Source: Steromphala cineraria (Eukaryota > Mollusca > Gastropoda > Trochida > Trochidae). Taken from it: a stretch of 64,000 bases of DNA. Below the pieces are notes generated by a model. The model saw only the letters and a list, made by a program, of their open reading frames with translations. It did not search any database and was not told the DNA's origin. Location of the stretch: positions 27,116,710-27,180,709 of the forward strand of contig OU744723.1 of NCBI GenBank assembly GCA_916613615.1. Direction: 5' to 3'. Below, one piece after another: positions 42,676-52,600 of the stretch (position 1 is the stretch's first letter; every line of letters starts with the position of its first letter). A program made the position numbers and the translations under genes.

Positions 42676-42994
42676 CCGTATTTCCTCGAATAGACGCCCA
42701 GGTGTCTACTATTTCAGACGCCCTTTACTCCCGGCGTGTATTCGAGACCCGGCGTTCAATCGAGGCCGGCGTCTTTTTATCTTTATATTCCGTTCAGGTC
42801 ACAACCTCAAAAAGTGAGTCGTTATGGCAAAGTCTCTACGGTAGCATTAATCTTTCAACTTATCACCCGGCGTCTATTCGAGACCTTGCGTGTATTTACT
42901 TAAAACAGCCACACCACCGGCCTCTATTCAAGACCCGGCGTCTATTCGAGGTCCGACGTCTATTCGAGGCCCGACGTCTATCGAGGAAATACGG
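42676..42994. mobile_element. Foldback MITE (CGTATTTCCTCGAATAGACG)
   Basis: Inverted termini ACCGTATTTCCTCGAATAGA (from 42676) and TCTATCGAGGAAATACGGTA (to about 42994). The inside repeats GGCGTCTATTCGAGACC-like words several times in both directions. This terminal sequence is a common motif of invertebrate repeats, as far as I recall. Confidence 0.75.
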
Positions 42995-43009
42995 TAGTTT
43001 GCATCTCGC

Positions 43010-43245
43010 CTGTTAAAGGGACAGTCCTATCAGGGTAATTTTTGTTGAAACAAAATTCAGTGTTCTTCCCTGTTTATAAATATATGATTATAACATGATT
43101 ATTTCACACTTATTTTCATATATGTTTGTGAGGGTAACATTCTTTCCCTAGAATTTACAATATGACAAAGCATAGAATGCATCACGCTGTTCTCTTGAAT
43201 TTCATTTCGACAGAAAATACCCCGAAAGGTCTGTCCTTTTAACAT
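43010..43245. mobile_element. Small MITE (AAAGGGACAGTCC termini)
   Basis: Starts TTAAAGGGACAGTCC and ends GGTCTGTCCTTTTAAC, about 235 bp. A related left end (AAAGGGACCATTCGAACGGG) is found at 61088. No coding capacity. Confidence 0.55.
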
Positions 43246-43318
43246 TATGCAACAGAAAACAATGTACTTAAGCTTCAAAGCATCATGTGGTGTACAGGCA
43301 TACAGTAAAGCAGATTAC

Positions 43319-43360
43319 CTGACACTTCAACCAGCGAACAGCACACAAGTAGCAGTGCAA
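43319..43360 (-). CDS. Ly6/uPAR gene A, exon 2 (signal peptide)
   Basis: A 42-bp phase 1-1 exon between GTTACAG and GTAATC encoding VALLLVCCSLVEVS, the hydrophobic core of a signal peptide. The matching exon in gene B at 57323-57364 has the same length and almost the same sequence, including intron borders. Confidence 0.85.
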
Positions 43361-44505
43361 CTGTAACACAAAGAGAAACGTTTAGTCAATGGATTTCAGT
43401 TTTGATCAAATACATTATGGCGTCAGATTATAAACACTGGACAATGTGCAAAGACAGATACTGTAAAGAAGTGGTGAATAATTAATTCACATGTACATAT
43501 TTGTTGTTGAGACATTTATAATTGATTGTTATTAAAATGAAACAAATAACTGTCGCCTCCAAAGTATAAAATATCACTAAGACGGTCCTGGAAGAAAACA
43601 AGCAGGAAATAAAATTAATATATATTAATTTATTACTCAACCGTGGTGAGATCACTCATTAGATAACAATGAGTTGGTAACACACATGTGTGTTACCATC
43701 TCGTGCAAACAAACGGAACTACTTTCGAACGTCACATGACATTGTCCAATCACGTGACTTATAAGTGGGGACTGTCAAATTCTACATTCAACAAAATGTT
43801 AAAAATATTATCTTAGCGGTTTTTAAAAAAAATTACATGCATTATCCTATACGTACTTACCAGCACAAATCCATCATTCTTTTGATCACTTCACCTATCC
43901 ACCTTCTGTGCCGTCGCAAGCGGTGTTGCCTCCTCTGCCTACTCAGTACCGTAACATAATCATGGCGCTTCGACTGTTTACTTGCTTCATTACCACCCAA
44001 ACCGTCGCTTTCCCCTCCACAAGCACACACCATGAACATGTTATCGTGGAACTACCATTACCCAATTTCTATCTCCCGGTTCCTATCAACAATCCAGTAA
44101 CTCATGTCAATGTAATCAATCAATCAACCCGCTCTGCCGTTGACACTGTTCACCAAGTTTACAAAACTAGATACATAACGTGACCTAGAAACAGGACACA
44201 TTCCGATGACGTCACTTGGCGATCTGATGACGTCACGTTTCGAGTGCATGATGTGTTGACAGTTTTCGTTGCTTTTTAGGGTAAATTTTCAATGCATCTT
44301 TGGATAATGAAAGGCTATTTCACCAATATACTTTGTATCATGTTTATACGCGTATGGCATGTGTAAACATCCAAATAACAGCGAACTATTTTATTTTGAC
44401 TCACGGAAATTCATACGCTGGTTTACCGATTGTTCAAAGTCAGCTGATTCTTGTTTGACGATTTATTCACATACATATTGATAGAGGGTTGAGTAATAAA
44501 TAGAG

Positions 44506-44648
44506 AATACTAAACGAATGGTAATGTGATAACATTTTTAAGCAACGAGTGTATAGAATTGGTATCAGACGAACGAAAGTGAGTCTGATACCAAATTCTA
44601 TTCACGAGTTGCTTAAAAATGTTATCACATTACCATGAGTTTAGTATT
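44506..44648. repeat. Palindrome, copy 2
   Basis: Same ~65-bp-stem palindrome as 1324-1466, but relative to its body it is flipped: the ACGAATGG arm is next to the body here, whereas the ACTCATGG arm is next to the body in copies 1 and 3. Confidence 0.9.
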
Positions 44649-45474
44649 CTCTATTTATTACTCAATCGTGGTGAGATCACTCATTAGATAACAATGAGTT
44701 GGTAACACACATGTGTGTTACCATCTCGTGCAAAGAAACGGAACTACTTTCGAACGTCACACGACATTGTCCAATCACGTGACTCATAAGTGGCGACTGT
44801 CAAATTTTACATTCTCAACAAAATGTTAATTTATGTGAAAGAATATTATCTTAGCGGTTTTTTAAATGCATTATCTTTTTGCTACAATTTTTTTTGCACA
44901 AATCAATCATTCGCTTGATCACTTGTTCCCTCCTCTGCCTACCGTACAACATTAACATGGCGCTTCGACTGTTTACTTGCATCGATGTCACCATAACCTT
45001 TACCTTCAACAAGCACACAATCCGAACATGTTATGGTGTAACGACCTTTACACAAGTTCTATCTCCCGATTCCTATCAAAACATTAAGTAACACATGTCA
45101 ATGTCATAAATCAATCAATCGCTGCCGTTGACACTGTTCGCCTACATAACGTGACCTAGAAACAGGACACATTCCGATGACGTCACTTGGCGACCTGATG
45201 ACGTCATTTTGCGAGTGCATGAAGTGTTGACAGTTTTCGTTGCGTCTTAGTGTTATTTTATCAATGCATCTTTTGATAATGATATATTTTTCACCAATAT
45301 ACTTTGTATCATGTTTATCGGCGTATGACATGTGTAAACATCCACAAAATAGCGAACTATTATATTTGGACTCATGGAAATTCATACGCTGGTTTCCGAC
45401 TGTTCCAAGTCAGCTGATTCTGTTTTGACGATTTGTTTACATCAATATTGATATGAGGGTTGAGTAATAAATAA

Positions 45475-45621
45475 AATACTAAACTCATGGTAATTAATGT
45501 GAAAACATTTTTAAGCAACTCGTGAATAGAATGTGGTATCAGACTCACTTTCGTTCGTCTGATACCAATTCTATACACTCGTTGCTTAAAAATGTTATCA
45601 CATTACCATTCGTTTAGTATT
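45475..45621. repeat. Palindrome, copy 3
   Basis: Third copy, with small indels in one arm (GGTAATTAATGTGAAAACAT). The arm order matches copy 1. Confidence 0.9.
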
Positions 45622-45742
45622 CTCTATAAATATTAATCCAACAACGTTATTTGTATATCCTTCACACGGTTGTTGTCATGTTGGTGAGAGCTTGCGAATA
45701 TTTTATACAAATTCTCTTTAATATTTCAAATATCAAGCTTAC

Positions 45743-45787
45743 CTGTTATCATGTTAGGGTTCTCTTTGAAACCGCACGCAGCAAAAA
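45743..45787 (-). CDS. Ly6/uPAR gene A, exon with start codon
   Basis: The exon starts after CTCCAGTCAG, has 35 bp of leader, then ATG ATA ACA G (45752-45743) and the donor GTAAGC. It joins exon 2 in phase 1 to give MITVALLLVCCSLVEVSD. The acceptor implies a further 5' leader exon upstream. The exon and flanking intron sequence are conserved in gene B at 56946-56990. Confidence 0.8.
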
Positions 45788-46431
45788 CTGACTGGAGAAA
45801 GAATTAGAATTTATGCCACGTTAGCGATTATTAGATAAGATATAACACATAATTTCAACAGGGTCATGAGAACTCGAGTTCTGGATAAATATAATGTATA
45901 ATGAAATGTTCTCATTGTCTTGTAAGGAGTCCCAACTTTAACTAACACATGGGACTGGTTGACTCTAGTAGACAACAAACTATTTATATGTATTTACAAG
46001 TCGGTCGACAAAGATCAATTTATACATGTACTGTTTGAGGAGTGTTATGCCCATTTAGAAAAAGTCAACAAATAAAACATATAAACAGCTAAAAACCATT
46101 TTACGATATTATTTAATTGTAAAGTGAAGAGACATGAAAAGTAAACCTTAACTGTATAACGCTTATCTAATTTCCATGATACAAGAGAACAGAACAAGTC
46201 ATGATCACTTTCGTCTTTGACTAATCACATAAACCAGACTCACCATATGTAGTATTCATACCCTTGTATATAAAGTATATAAGTAGAGGTACGACCAAGT
46301 TGGGGTCGGAGAGTGAAACTGGGATCCGTATACAGGGTTTCTATTGCGTAACAGAACCTGGACACCAGTTTAAATTTCCGAACACATTGTAGATCTCACT
46401 TTTGAAGTACCATTGTTAAGATGTTACATAG
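45788..46431. other. Upstream region of Ly6 gene A
   Basis: Shares blocks (GAGTTCTCATGA, CTTATCTTATGA-like, CGTGGCAT) with the region just upstream of gene B, in inverted order, showing that the duplication included 5' flank. No separate gene found. Confidence 0.5.
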
Positions 46432-46707
46432 TCAAGTCGTCTTTTCGTATGAAGGCCAGTTTAAACCTATCCTCAAAAGAACTCGCTACACTTCCGATAT
46501 TGAGTCTAGCAAAATGTAGTAGTAGGTCGCGTCAGCCGACCTTTCGCCGACCTCCGACCCTCCAACGTCATATATGCGAATGCATACCATTGCGACTTGG
46601 TAAGACGATCCCTGATTGGTCAGTTCGATAAATCGGTTCACGCGACCCACTACCACGCCTTGCTAAACTCAATATCCATTATTGAGGCTAGGTTTAAATA
46701 GACTGTA
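46432..46707. mobile_element. MITE of the 60473 family, second copy
   Basis: Left part CCGATATTGAGTCTAGCAAA and right part GCTAAACTCAATATCCATTA plus GGCTAGGTTTAAATAGACTG correspond to the inverted termini of 60473-60708. The middle (GACCTTTCGCCGACCTC, GATTGGTCAGTTCGAT) is also shared. Confidence 0.65.
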
Positions 46708-46841
46708 TGAAGGTCAACGGCCCATATACAATGTTTTTTACATGTTCATAACAAATGAACACATGAAACAAAATAACACATGGAGAACATGCATGATTAG
46801 GTTGATAAAAGTATATTTTGAATAAATATCTAGCTCTTAAA

Positions 46842-47205
46842 GTGGCAGTAGCACGTTGTTTGTTAATTTTATATTTTCAATATTTCACTCATAATTGTAA
46901 GCTAATGCTAAATAAATTATATTGACAGTGTTAACAATCTCATTACACAAGCCAATCACCCATAGTCAGAGGACAAAGTTTAGGGATTCACATAAAATCC
47001 ATCGGCGGCCATTTTTTTGTGATCACCTTTAATACATTTTGTGTTAGAAAAAGGAATAACACGGCTAAACTTTATGTTATATATTTGAAATATCACTGCT
47101 TCATTTAGTTGAAATATATTGTCTTTCAATTGGAACCATTTATGTTCATTTTCCTGACATCACCTCTATTTCCCCTAAAAACGTGCTACTACCCCTTTTA
47201 GGGTT
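46842..47205. mobile_element. MITE, GTGGCAGTAGCACGTT family, copy 1
   Basis: Inverted termini AAAGTGGCAGTAGCACGTT and AACGTGCTACTACCCCTTTT, about 360 bp. Inside is GGCGGCCATTTTTTTGTG. Copies at 47351-47696, decayed copies at 37496-37930 and a right end near 58450-58575. Confidence 0.8.
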
Positions 47206-47350
47206 TGTTGTCTTAATTAAAATCGTATACACTAATATTTACATAGACTTAAAGTAATTCCGCGGATGAAGATATTCATCCCTGGCGTAATCCAGTAGGG
47301 CATATAAAAATATTCAATCAACACATTCTCACATTTCACATTAGCTTCAA

Positions 47351-47696
47351 AGGGGCAAGTTTTTTGATAATTTTATATTTTAAAATTTTCACTGACAATT
47401 GTAAGTTTATGTTAAATGTATTCTTTCGATAGTATAAACAATCTCATTACACAAGCCAATCATTTAAAGTCAGAGTACAAAGTATGAAGATCCACATAAA
47501 ATCCATTGGCGGCCATTTTGTGTGAACACCTTTAATTCCTTTTATGTAAGAAAAAGGAATCGCATGACTAAACTTTACATTATATATTTGAATTATTACT
47601 GCTACATATAGTTTCAATACATTGTCTTTCATTATTTTTCATTTTCCTGACATCACCTTATATTCCCCATAAAACGTGCTACTGCCCCTTTATGTA
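47351..47696. mobile_element. MITE, GTGGCAGTAGCACGTT family, copy 2
   Basis: Aligns along its length with the copy at 46842-47205. The left terminus is shortened (AAAGGGGCAAGTT), and the right terminus AAAACGTGCTACTGCCCCTT is well kept. Confidence 0.8.
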
Positions 47697-47698
47697 GT

Positions 47699-47797
47699 AA
47701 ATAGTAACCTATGCCGAGGTTGATACGGGTAATATCACCCCGAGGGAACCGAGGGGTTATATTTCCCGTATCAACCGAGGCATAGGTTACTATTTGC
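47699..47797. repeat. Palindrome with CGAGGGAACCGAG core
   Basis: Arms AAATAGTAACCTATGCCGAG and CTCGGTTGATACGGG-type sequence pair over about 42 bp. The centre GGGGT side flanks CGAGGGAACCGAG, similar in form to the CGAGGCGAAGCCGAG core seen elsewhere. Confidence 0.85.
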
Positions 47798-48132
47798 CAT
47801 ACACGCCGAGGAAAACATAGTTAAATTAATGTTTCAATCGTTGTTAGAACGCAGTAATGTCAAAATTAAAGGAATAATTGCCCATTTATCACATTTCGTC
47901 CAATACATTATGAATGCAAGACAGAGTACACCCCACGAGCATAGCGTGGCAGCAAGAACAACTTATCCGTGTGCAATACTTTGCACGAGATTTACGAGCT
48001 CGTCTGTTGTCGTGAAGATCGCATTGTCCAATTAGCAAGCAATGTCGCGGTGACGTATGCGCCTGCGTGTAAATGCACGTGCTCATATCATTTGACTTGA
48101 CAAAGCGACGAGACAGCAAGGATAGTTTCAAG

Positions 48133-48914
48133 ATGGCCAACACGTGCTTGTCGGAGTACTCTTACAGCGAAGAAAACTTAATGGATAATTTTTCGAGAGC
48201 CCAGCTCAAGAAAACGCTACAGTAACTACATACGTCCAATAAAGGAACAATTTTCGGATATTTGCTGTTGGAGCGCAAGTGTGTGAACAGTGGAATGTGC
48301 CGGACTATCCATAATCAACGCATATTTTATTATTCACTGGATTATATTGTCATTTTTGTGTTACGATGCAGTTGGGCATTCTTTGAATGTTAATTGATCA
48401 GCGACACGTCTTTTCCAGACAGAAACACATCTGCAGCTTGTGTACACGGATTATCCATGTTGAATGAAGGTAAGGGATATGTTAGTCCAACTGCATATTT
48501 CTTTCAATGAGTGCAAGTTTTTAATACTAGCATTACATGAACCATTAGTTCACCTGTCAAAGTCTTAAAACATGGTTGGCATGAGCTATTGTTTGTACTC
48601 ATTGTTGAAATCAACATTTCTGTTTCGAAATTGGTGTGCTGAGATTGACGGAATTGCTACTGTGTTCCTAAATAAGTGTTCACGATTAAAGATATATTGG
48701 CATTAATGCAAAAGAAACATTTGAGCGTTGAGTATAAACTTTTTAATATTTTAATATAATGATGTAAATTAAGTGGAATTATATTTTTCTTACAGGTAAC
48801 AAGTGGATTGAAAACATCAGGGATTTACAGGACAGCATCTACCGAATTACGAAGATCACCCCGTACCTGCACACAAACCGAAATCACGCCTCTGACAGAA
48901 AACCCAACTGTTGA
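48133..48914 (+). CDS. Doubtful small spliced gene
   Basis: ATG at 48133, in a CAAGATGGCC context typical of invertebrate promoters, opens a 30-codon frame (MANTCLSEYSYSEENLMDNF, SRAQLKKTLQ) that stops at 48223. Further on, a possible exon 48419-48469 (CAG acceptor, GTAAGG donor) joins 48796-48914 in phase 1 (NKWIENIRDLQDSIYRITKI) with AATAAA words just after. How the first part would splice to the others is unclear. No family recognised. It lies between two palindrome clusters, so it may be the relic of a transposon gene. Confidence 0.2.
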
Positions 48915-49046
48915 AGGTTTCAGGAACTAATAAAGGAGTTGACAATGTACCGTTTTCATGAAAGAATAAAAAAATTGAAAGCTTGTCATGTACTTCATAC
49001 GAAACCATTGATAAAATCGTCACCCACAGTCGATACTGATCATATT

Positions 49047-49297
49047 GACCTAGGGAGTTATGAGATATCTAACCTTTATGCCATATTTCGACCCCATAAC
49101 ATTTATACGGAGGTGTTTTTTTTAATATTACTAGAGGCGAAGACGAGAGTAATATTTAAAAAACACTGACGTGTTTTAACCGAGGGAGGATACTGAAAGT
49201 CGAGGCGAAGCCGAGATTTTCAGTATCCGGACGAGGATATGATTTAGCTAAATGTATGACGTCACGAAAGGTTGGATATCTCATAACTCCCAAGGTC
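49047..49297. repeat. Nested palindromes with GAGGCGAAG cores
   Basis: Outer arms GGGAGTTATGAGATATCTAA (about 49052) and GATATCTCATAACTCCCAAG (about 49275) enclose two further hairpins: 49113-49166 with loop AGAGGCGAAGACGAG (49133-49147), and 49188-49228 with loop CGAGGCGAAGCCGAG (49201-49215). The second loop is identical to the core at 15310-15324. Confidence 0.85.
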
Positions 49298-49387
49298 ATT
49301 GGCAAGGTCTGATATCAAATAATGCCCTAGGGCGATATGGATGAACAACCGATGATGACGTCATAAGAGGTTGATATGAGAATGAAC

Positions 49388-49664
49388 CAATGTTAAGGGA
49401 ATGGGACCATATCATCCCTAGGTGTGTATAGGAACAATAAATACTTTTCAATGCTCCAAATCGACATTGGACATCTTATTGAATGATAAAAAAAGGAACG
49501 GGCTTGTAACAGCTTCTGCACATTCAACATCTCAATTATAACATGATTATTTCCTGGAGATTTTCCAATTTTTAAATGGTTAATTGCATCATTCAATTTC
49601 AGTTATAGGCGACTCAAGGATATCTGCATCAAAATCACTGTACTGTATCATCTACACCACGTAA
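49388..49664 (-). pseudogene. LINE reverse transcriptase fragment (N-terminal RT)
   Basis: Minus-strand peptide pieces DADILESPITEIE and NDAINHLKIGKSPGNNHVII, then EML. This is the 'A.. LK..KSPG.D....E.L' block at the start of non-LTR retrotransposon RT (L2/CR1-like). Asp after the Gly is Asn, and there are stops and a frame change near 49600. The higher-coordinate side runs directly into the 26-bp array, beyond which the preceding part of the same LINE coding sequence continues at 55293. Confidence 0.6.
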
Positions 49665-52600
49665 AATACTAGTAGGCTGAACATCAGATAAATACTAGTA
49701 GGCTGAACATCAGATAAATACTAGTAGGCTGAACATCAGAAAAATACTAGTAGGCTGAACATCAGATAATACTAGCAGGCTGAACATCAGATAAATACTA
49801 GTAGGCTGAACATCAGATAATACTAGTAGGCTGAACATCAGATAAATACTAGTAGGCTGAACATCAGATAAATACTAGTAGGATGAACAGCAGATAAATA
49901 CTAGTAGGCTGAACATCAGATAAATACTAGTAGGCTGAACATCAGATAAATACTAGTAGGCTGAACATCAGATAATACTAGTAGGCTGAAAATCAGATAA
50001 ATACTAGTAGGCTGAACATCAGATAAATACTAGTAGGCTGAACATCAGATAATACTAGTAGGCTGAACATCAGATAATACTAGTAGGCTGAACAGCAGAT
50101 AAATACTAGTAGGATGAACATCAGATAATACTAGTAGGCTGAACATCAGATAAATACTAGTAGGATGAACAGCAGATAATACTAGTAGGATGAACATCAG
50201 ATAAATACTAGTAGGATGAACATCAGATAATACTAGTAGGCTGAACAGCAGATAAATACTAGTAGGATGAACATCAGATAATACTAGTAGGCTGAACAGC
50301 AGATAAATACTAGTAGGATGAACATCAGATAATACTAGTAGGCTGAACATCAGATAAATACTAGTAGGATGAACAGCAGATAAATACTAGTAGGATGAAC
50401 ACCAGATAAATACTAGTAGGCTGAACATCAGATAAATACTAGTAGGCTGAACATCAGATAATACTAGTAGGCTGAACATCAGATAATACTAGTAGGCTGA
50501 ACAGCAGATAAATACTAGTAGGATGAACATCAGATAATACTAGTAGGCTGAACATCAGATAAATACTAGTAGGATGAACAGCAGATAATACTAGTAGGAT
50601 GAACATCAGATAAATACTAGTAGGATGAACATCAGATAAATACTAGTAGGATGAACACCAGATAAATACTAGTAGGATGAACATCAGATAATATAGTAGG
50701 ATGAACACCAGATAAATACTAGTAGGATGAACATCAGATAATACTAGTAGGCTGAACAGCAGATAAATACAAGTAGGATGAACATCAGATAATACTAGTA
50801 GGCTGAACATCAGATAAATACTAGTAGGATGAACAGCAGATAATACTAGTAGGATGAACATCAGATAAATACTAGTAGGATGAACAGCAGATAAATACTA
50901 GTAGGATGAACATCAGATAATACTAGTAGGCTGAACAGCAGATAAATACTAGTAGGATGAACATCAGATAATACTAGTAGGCTGAACATCAGATAAATAC
51001 TAGTAGGATGAACAGCAGATAAATACTAGTAGGATGAACACCAGATAAATACTAGTAGGATGAACACCAGATAAATACTAGTAGGCTGAACATCAGATAA
51101 ATACTAGTAGGCTGAACATCAGATAAATACTAGTAGGCTGAACATCAGATAAATACTAGTAGGGTGAACATCAGATAATACTAGTAGGCTGAACATCAGA
51201 TAAATACTAGTAGGATGAACAGCAGATAAATACTAGTAGGCTGAACATCAGATAAATACTAGTAGGCTGAACATCAGATAAATACTAGTAGGATGAACAG
51301 CAGATAAATACTAGTAGGATAAACACCAGATAAATACTAGTAGGCTGAACATCAGATAATACTAGTAGGCTGAACATCAGATAAATACTAGTAGGATGAA
51401 CATCAGATAATACTAGTAGGCTGAACAGCAGATAAATACTAGTAGGATGAACATCAGATAATACTAGTAGGCTGAACATCAGATAAATACTAGTAGGATG
51501 AACAGCAGATAAATACTAGTAGGATGAACACCAGATAAATACTAGTAGGATGAACATCAGATAATACTAGTAGGCTGAACAGCAGATAAATACTAGTAGG
51601 ATGAACATCAGATAATACTAGTAGGCTGAACATCAGATAAATACTAGTAGGATGAACAGCAGATAATACTAGTAGGATGAACATCAGATAAATACTAGTA
51701 GGATGAACATCAGATAAATACTAGTAGGATGAACACCAGATAAATACTAGTAGGATGAACATCAGATAATATAGTAGGATGAACACCAGATAAATACTAG
51801 TAGGATGAACATCAGATAATACTAGTAGGCTGAACAGCAGATAAATACAAGTAGGATGAACATCAGATAATACTAGTAGGCTGAACATCAGATAAATACT
51901 AGTAGGATGAACAGCAGATAATACTAGTAGGATGAACATCAGATAAATACTAGTAGGATGAACATCAGATAAATACTAGTAGGATGAACACCAGATAAAT
52001 ACTAGTAGGATGAACATCAGATAATATAGTAGGATGAACACCAGATAAATACTAGTAGGATGAACATCAGATAATACTAGTAGGCTGAACAGCAGATAAA
52101 TACAAGTAGGATGAACATCAGATAATACTAGTAGGCTGAACATCAGATAAATACTAGTAGGATGAACAGCAGATAATACTAGTAGGATGAACATCAGATA
52201 AATACTAGTAGGATGAACACCAGATAAATACTAGTAGGATGAACATCAGATAATACTAGTAGGCTGAACAGCAGATAAATACTAGTAGGATGAACATCAG
52301 ATAATACTAGTAGGCTGAACATCAGATAAATACTAGTAGGATGAACAGCAGATAAATACTAGTAGGATGAACACCAGATAAATACTAGTAGGATGAACAC
52401 CAGATAAATACTAGTAGGCTGAACATCAGATAAATACTAGTAGGCTGAACATCAGATAAATACTAGTAGGCTGAACATCAGATAAATACTAGTAGGGTGA
52501 ACATCAGATAATACTAGTAGGCTGAACATCAGATAAATACTAGTAGGATGAAAAGCAGATAAATACTAGTAGGATGAACACCAGATAAATACTAGTAGGA

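Larger units (their letters stand above)
43630..45629. mobile_element. Tandem dimer of the palindrome-ended element
   Basis: The order is body A (43630-44499), palindrome (44506-44648), body B (44655-45471), palindrome (45475-45621). Each body is bounded by TTATTACTCAA(C/T)C and GGGTTGAGTAATAA. An 8-bp direct repeat, ATATTAAT (43622-43629 and 45630-45637), flanks the whole dimer and not the single units. Each body contains paired TGACGTCA sites (44207-44214 and 44228-44235; 45178-45185 and 45199-45206), a CACGTGA/CCAAT block, and the 20-bp palindrome GTAACACACATGTGTGTTAC. Body A retains the Arg-rich frame and GTAAGT donor (43857-44039, minus). It lies in intron 1 of Ly6 gene A. Confidence 0.75.

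Noticed and set aside
48133..48225. Treating the 30-codon frame at the CAAGATGGCC motif as a complete gene
   Set aside because: Too short and unsupported alone. It is kept only as part of a low-confidence candidate.
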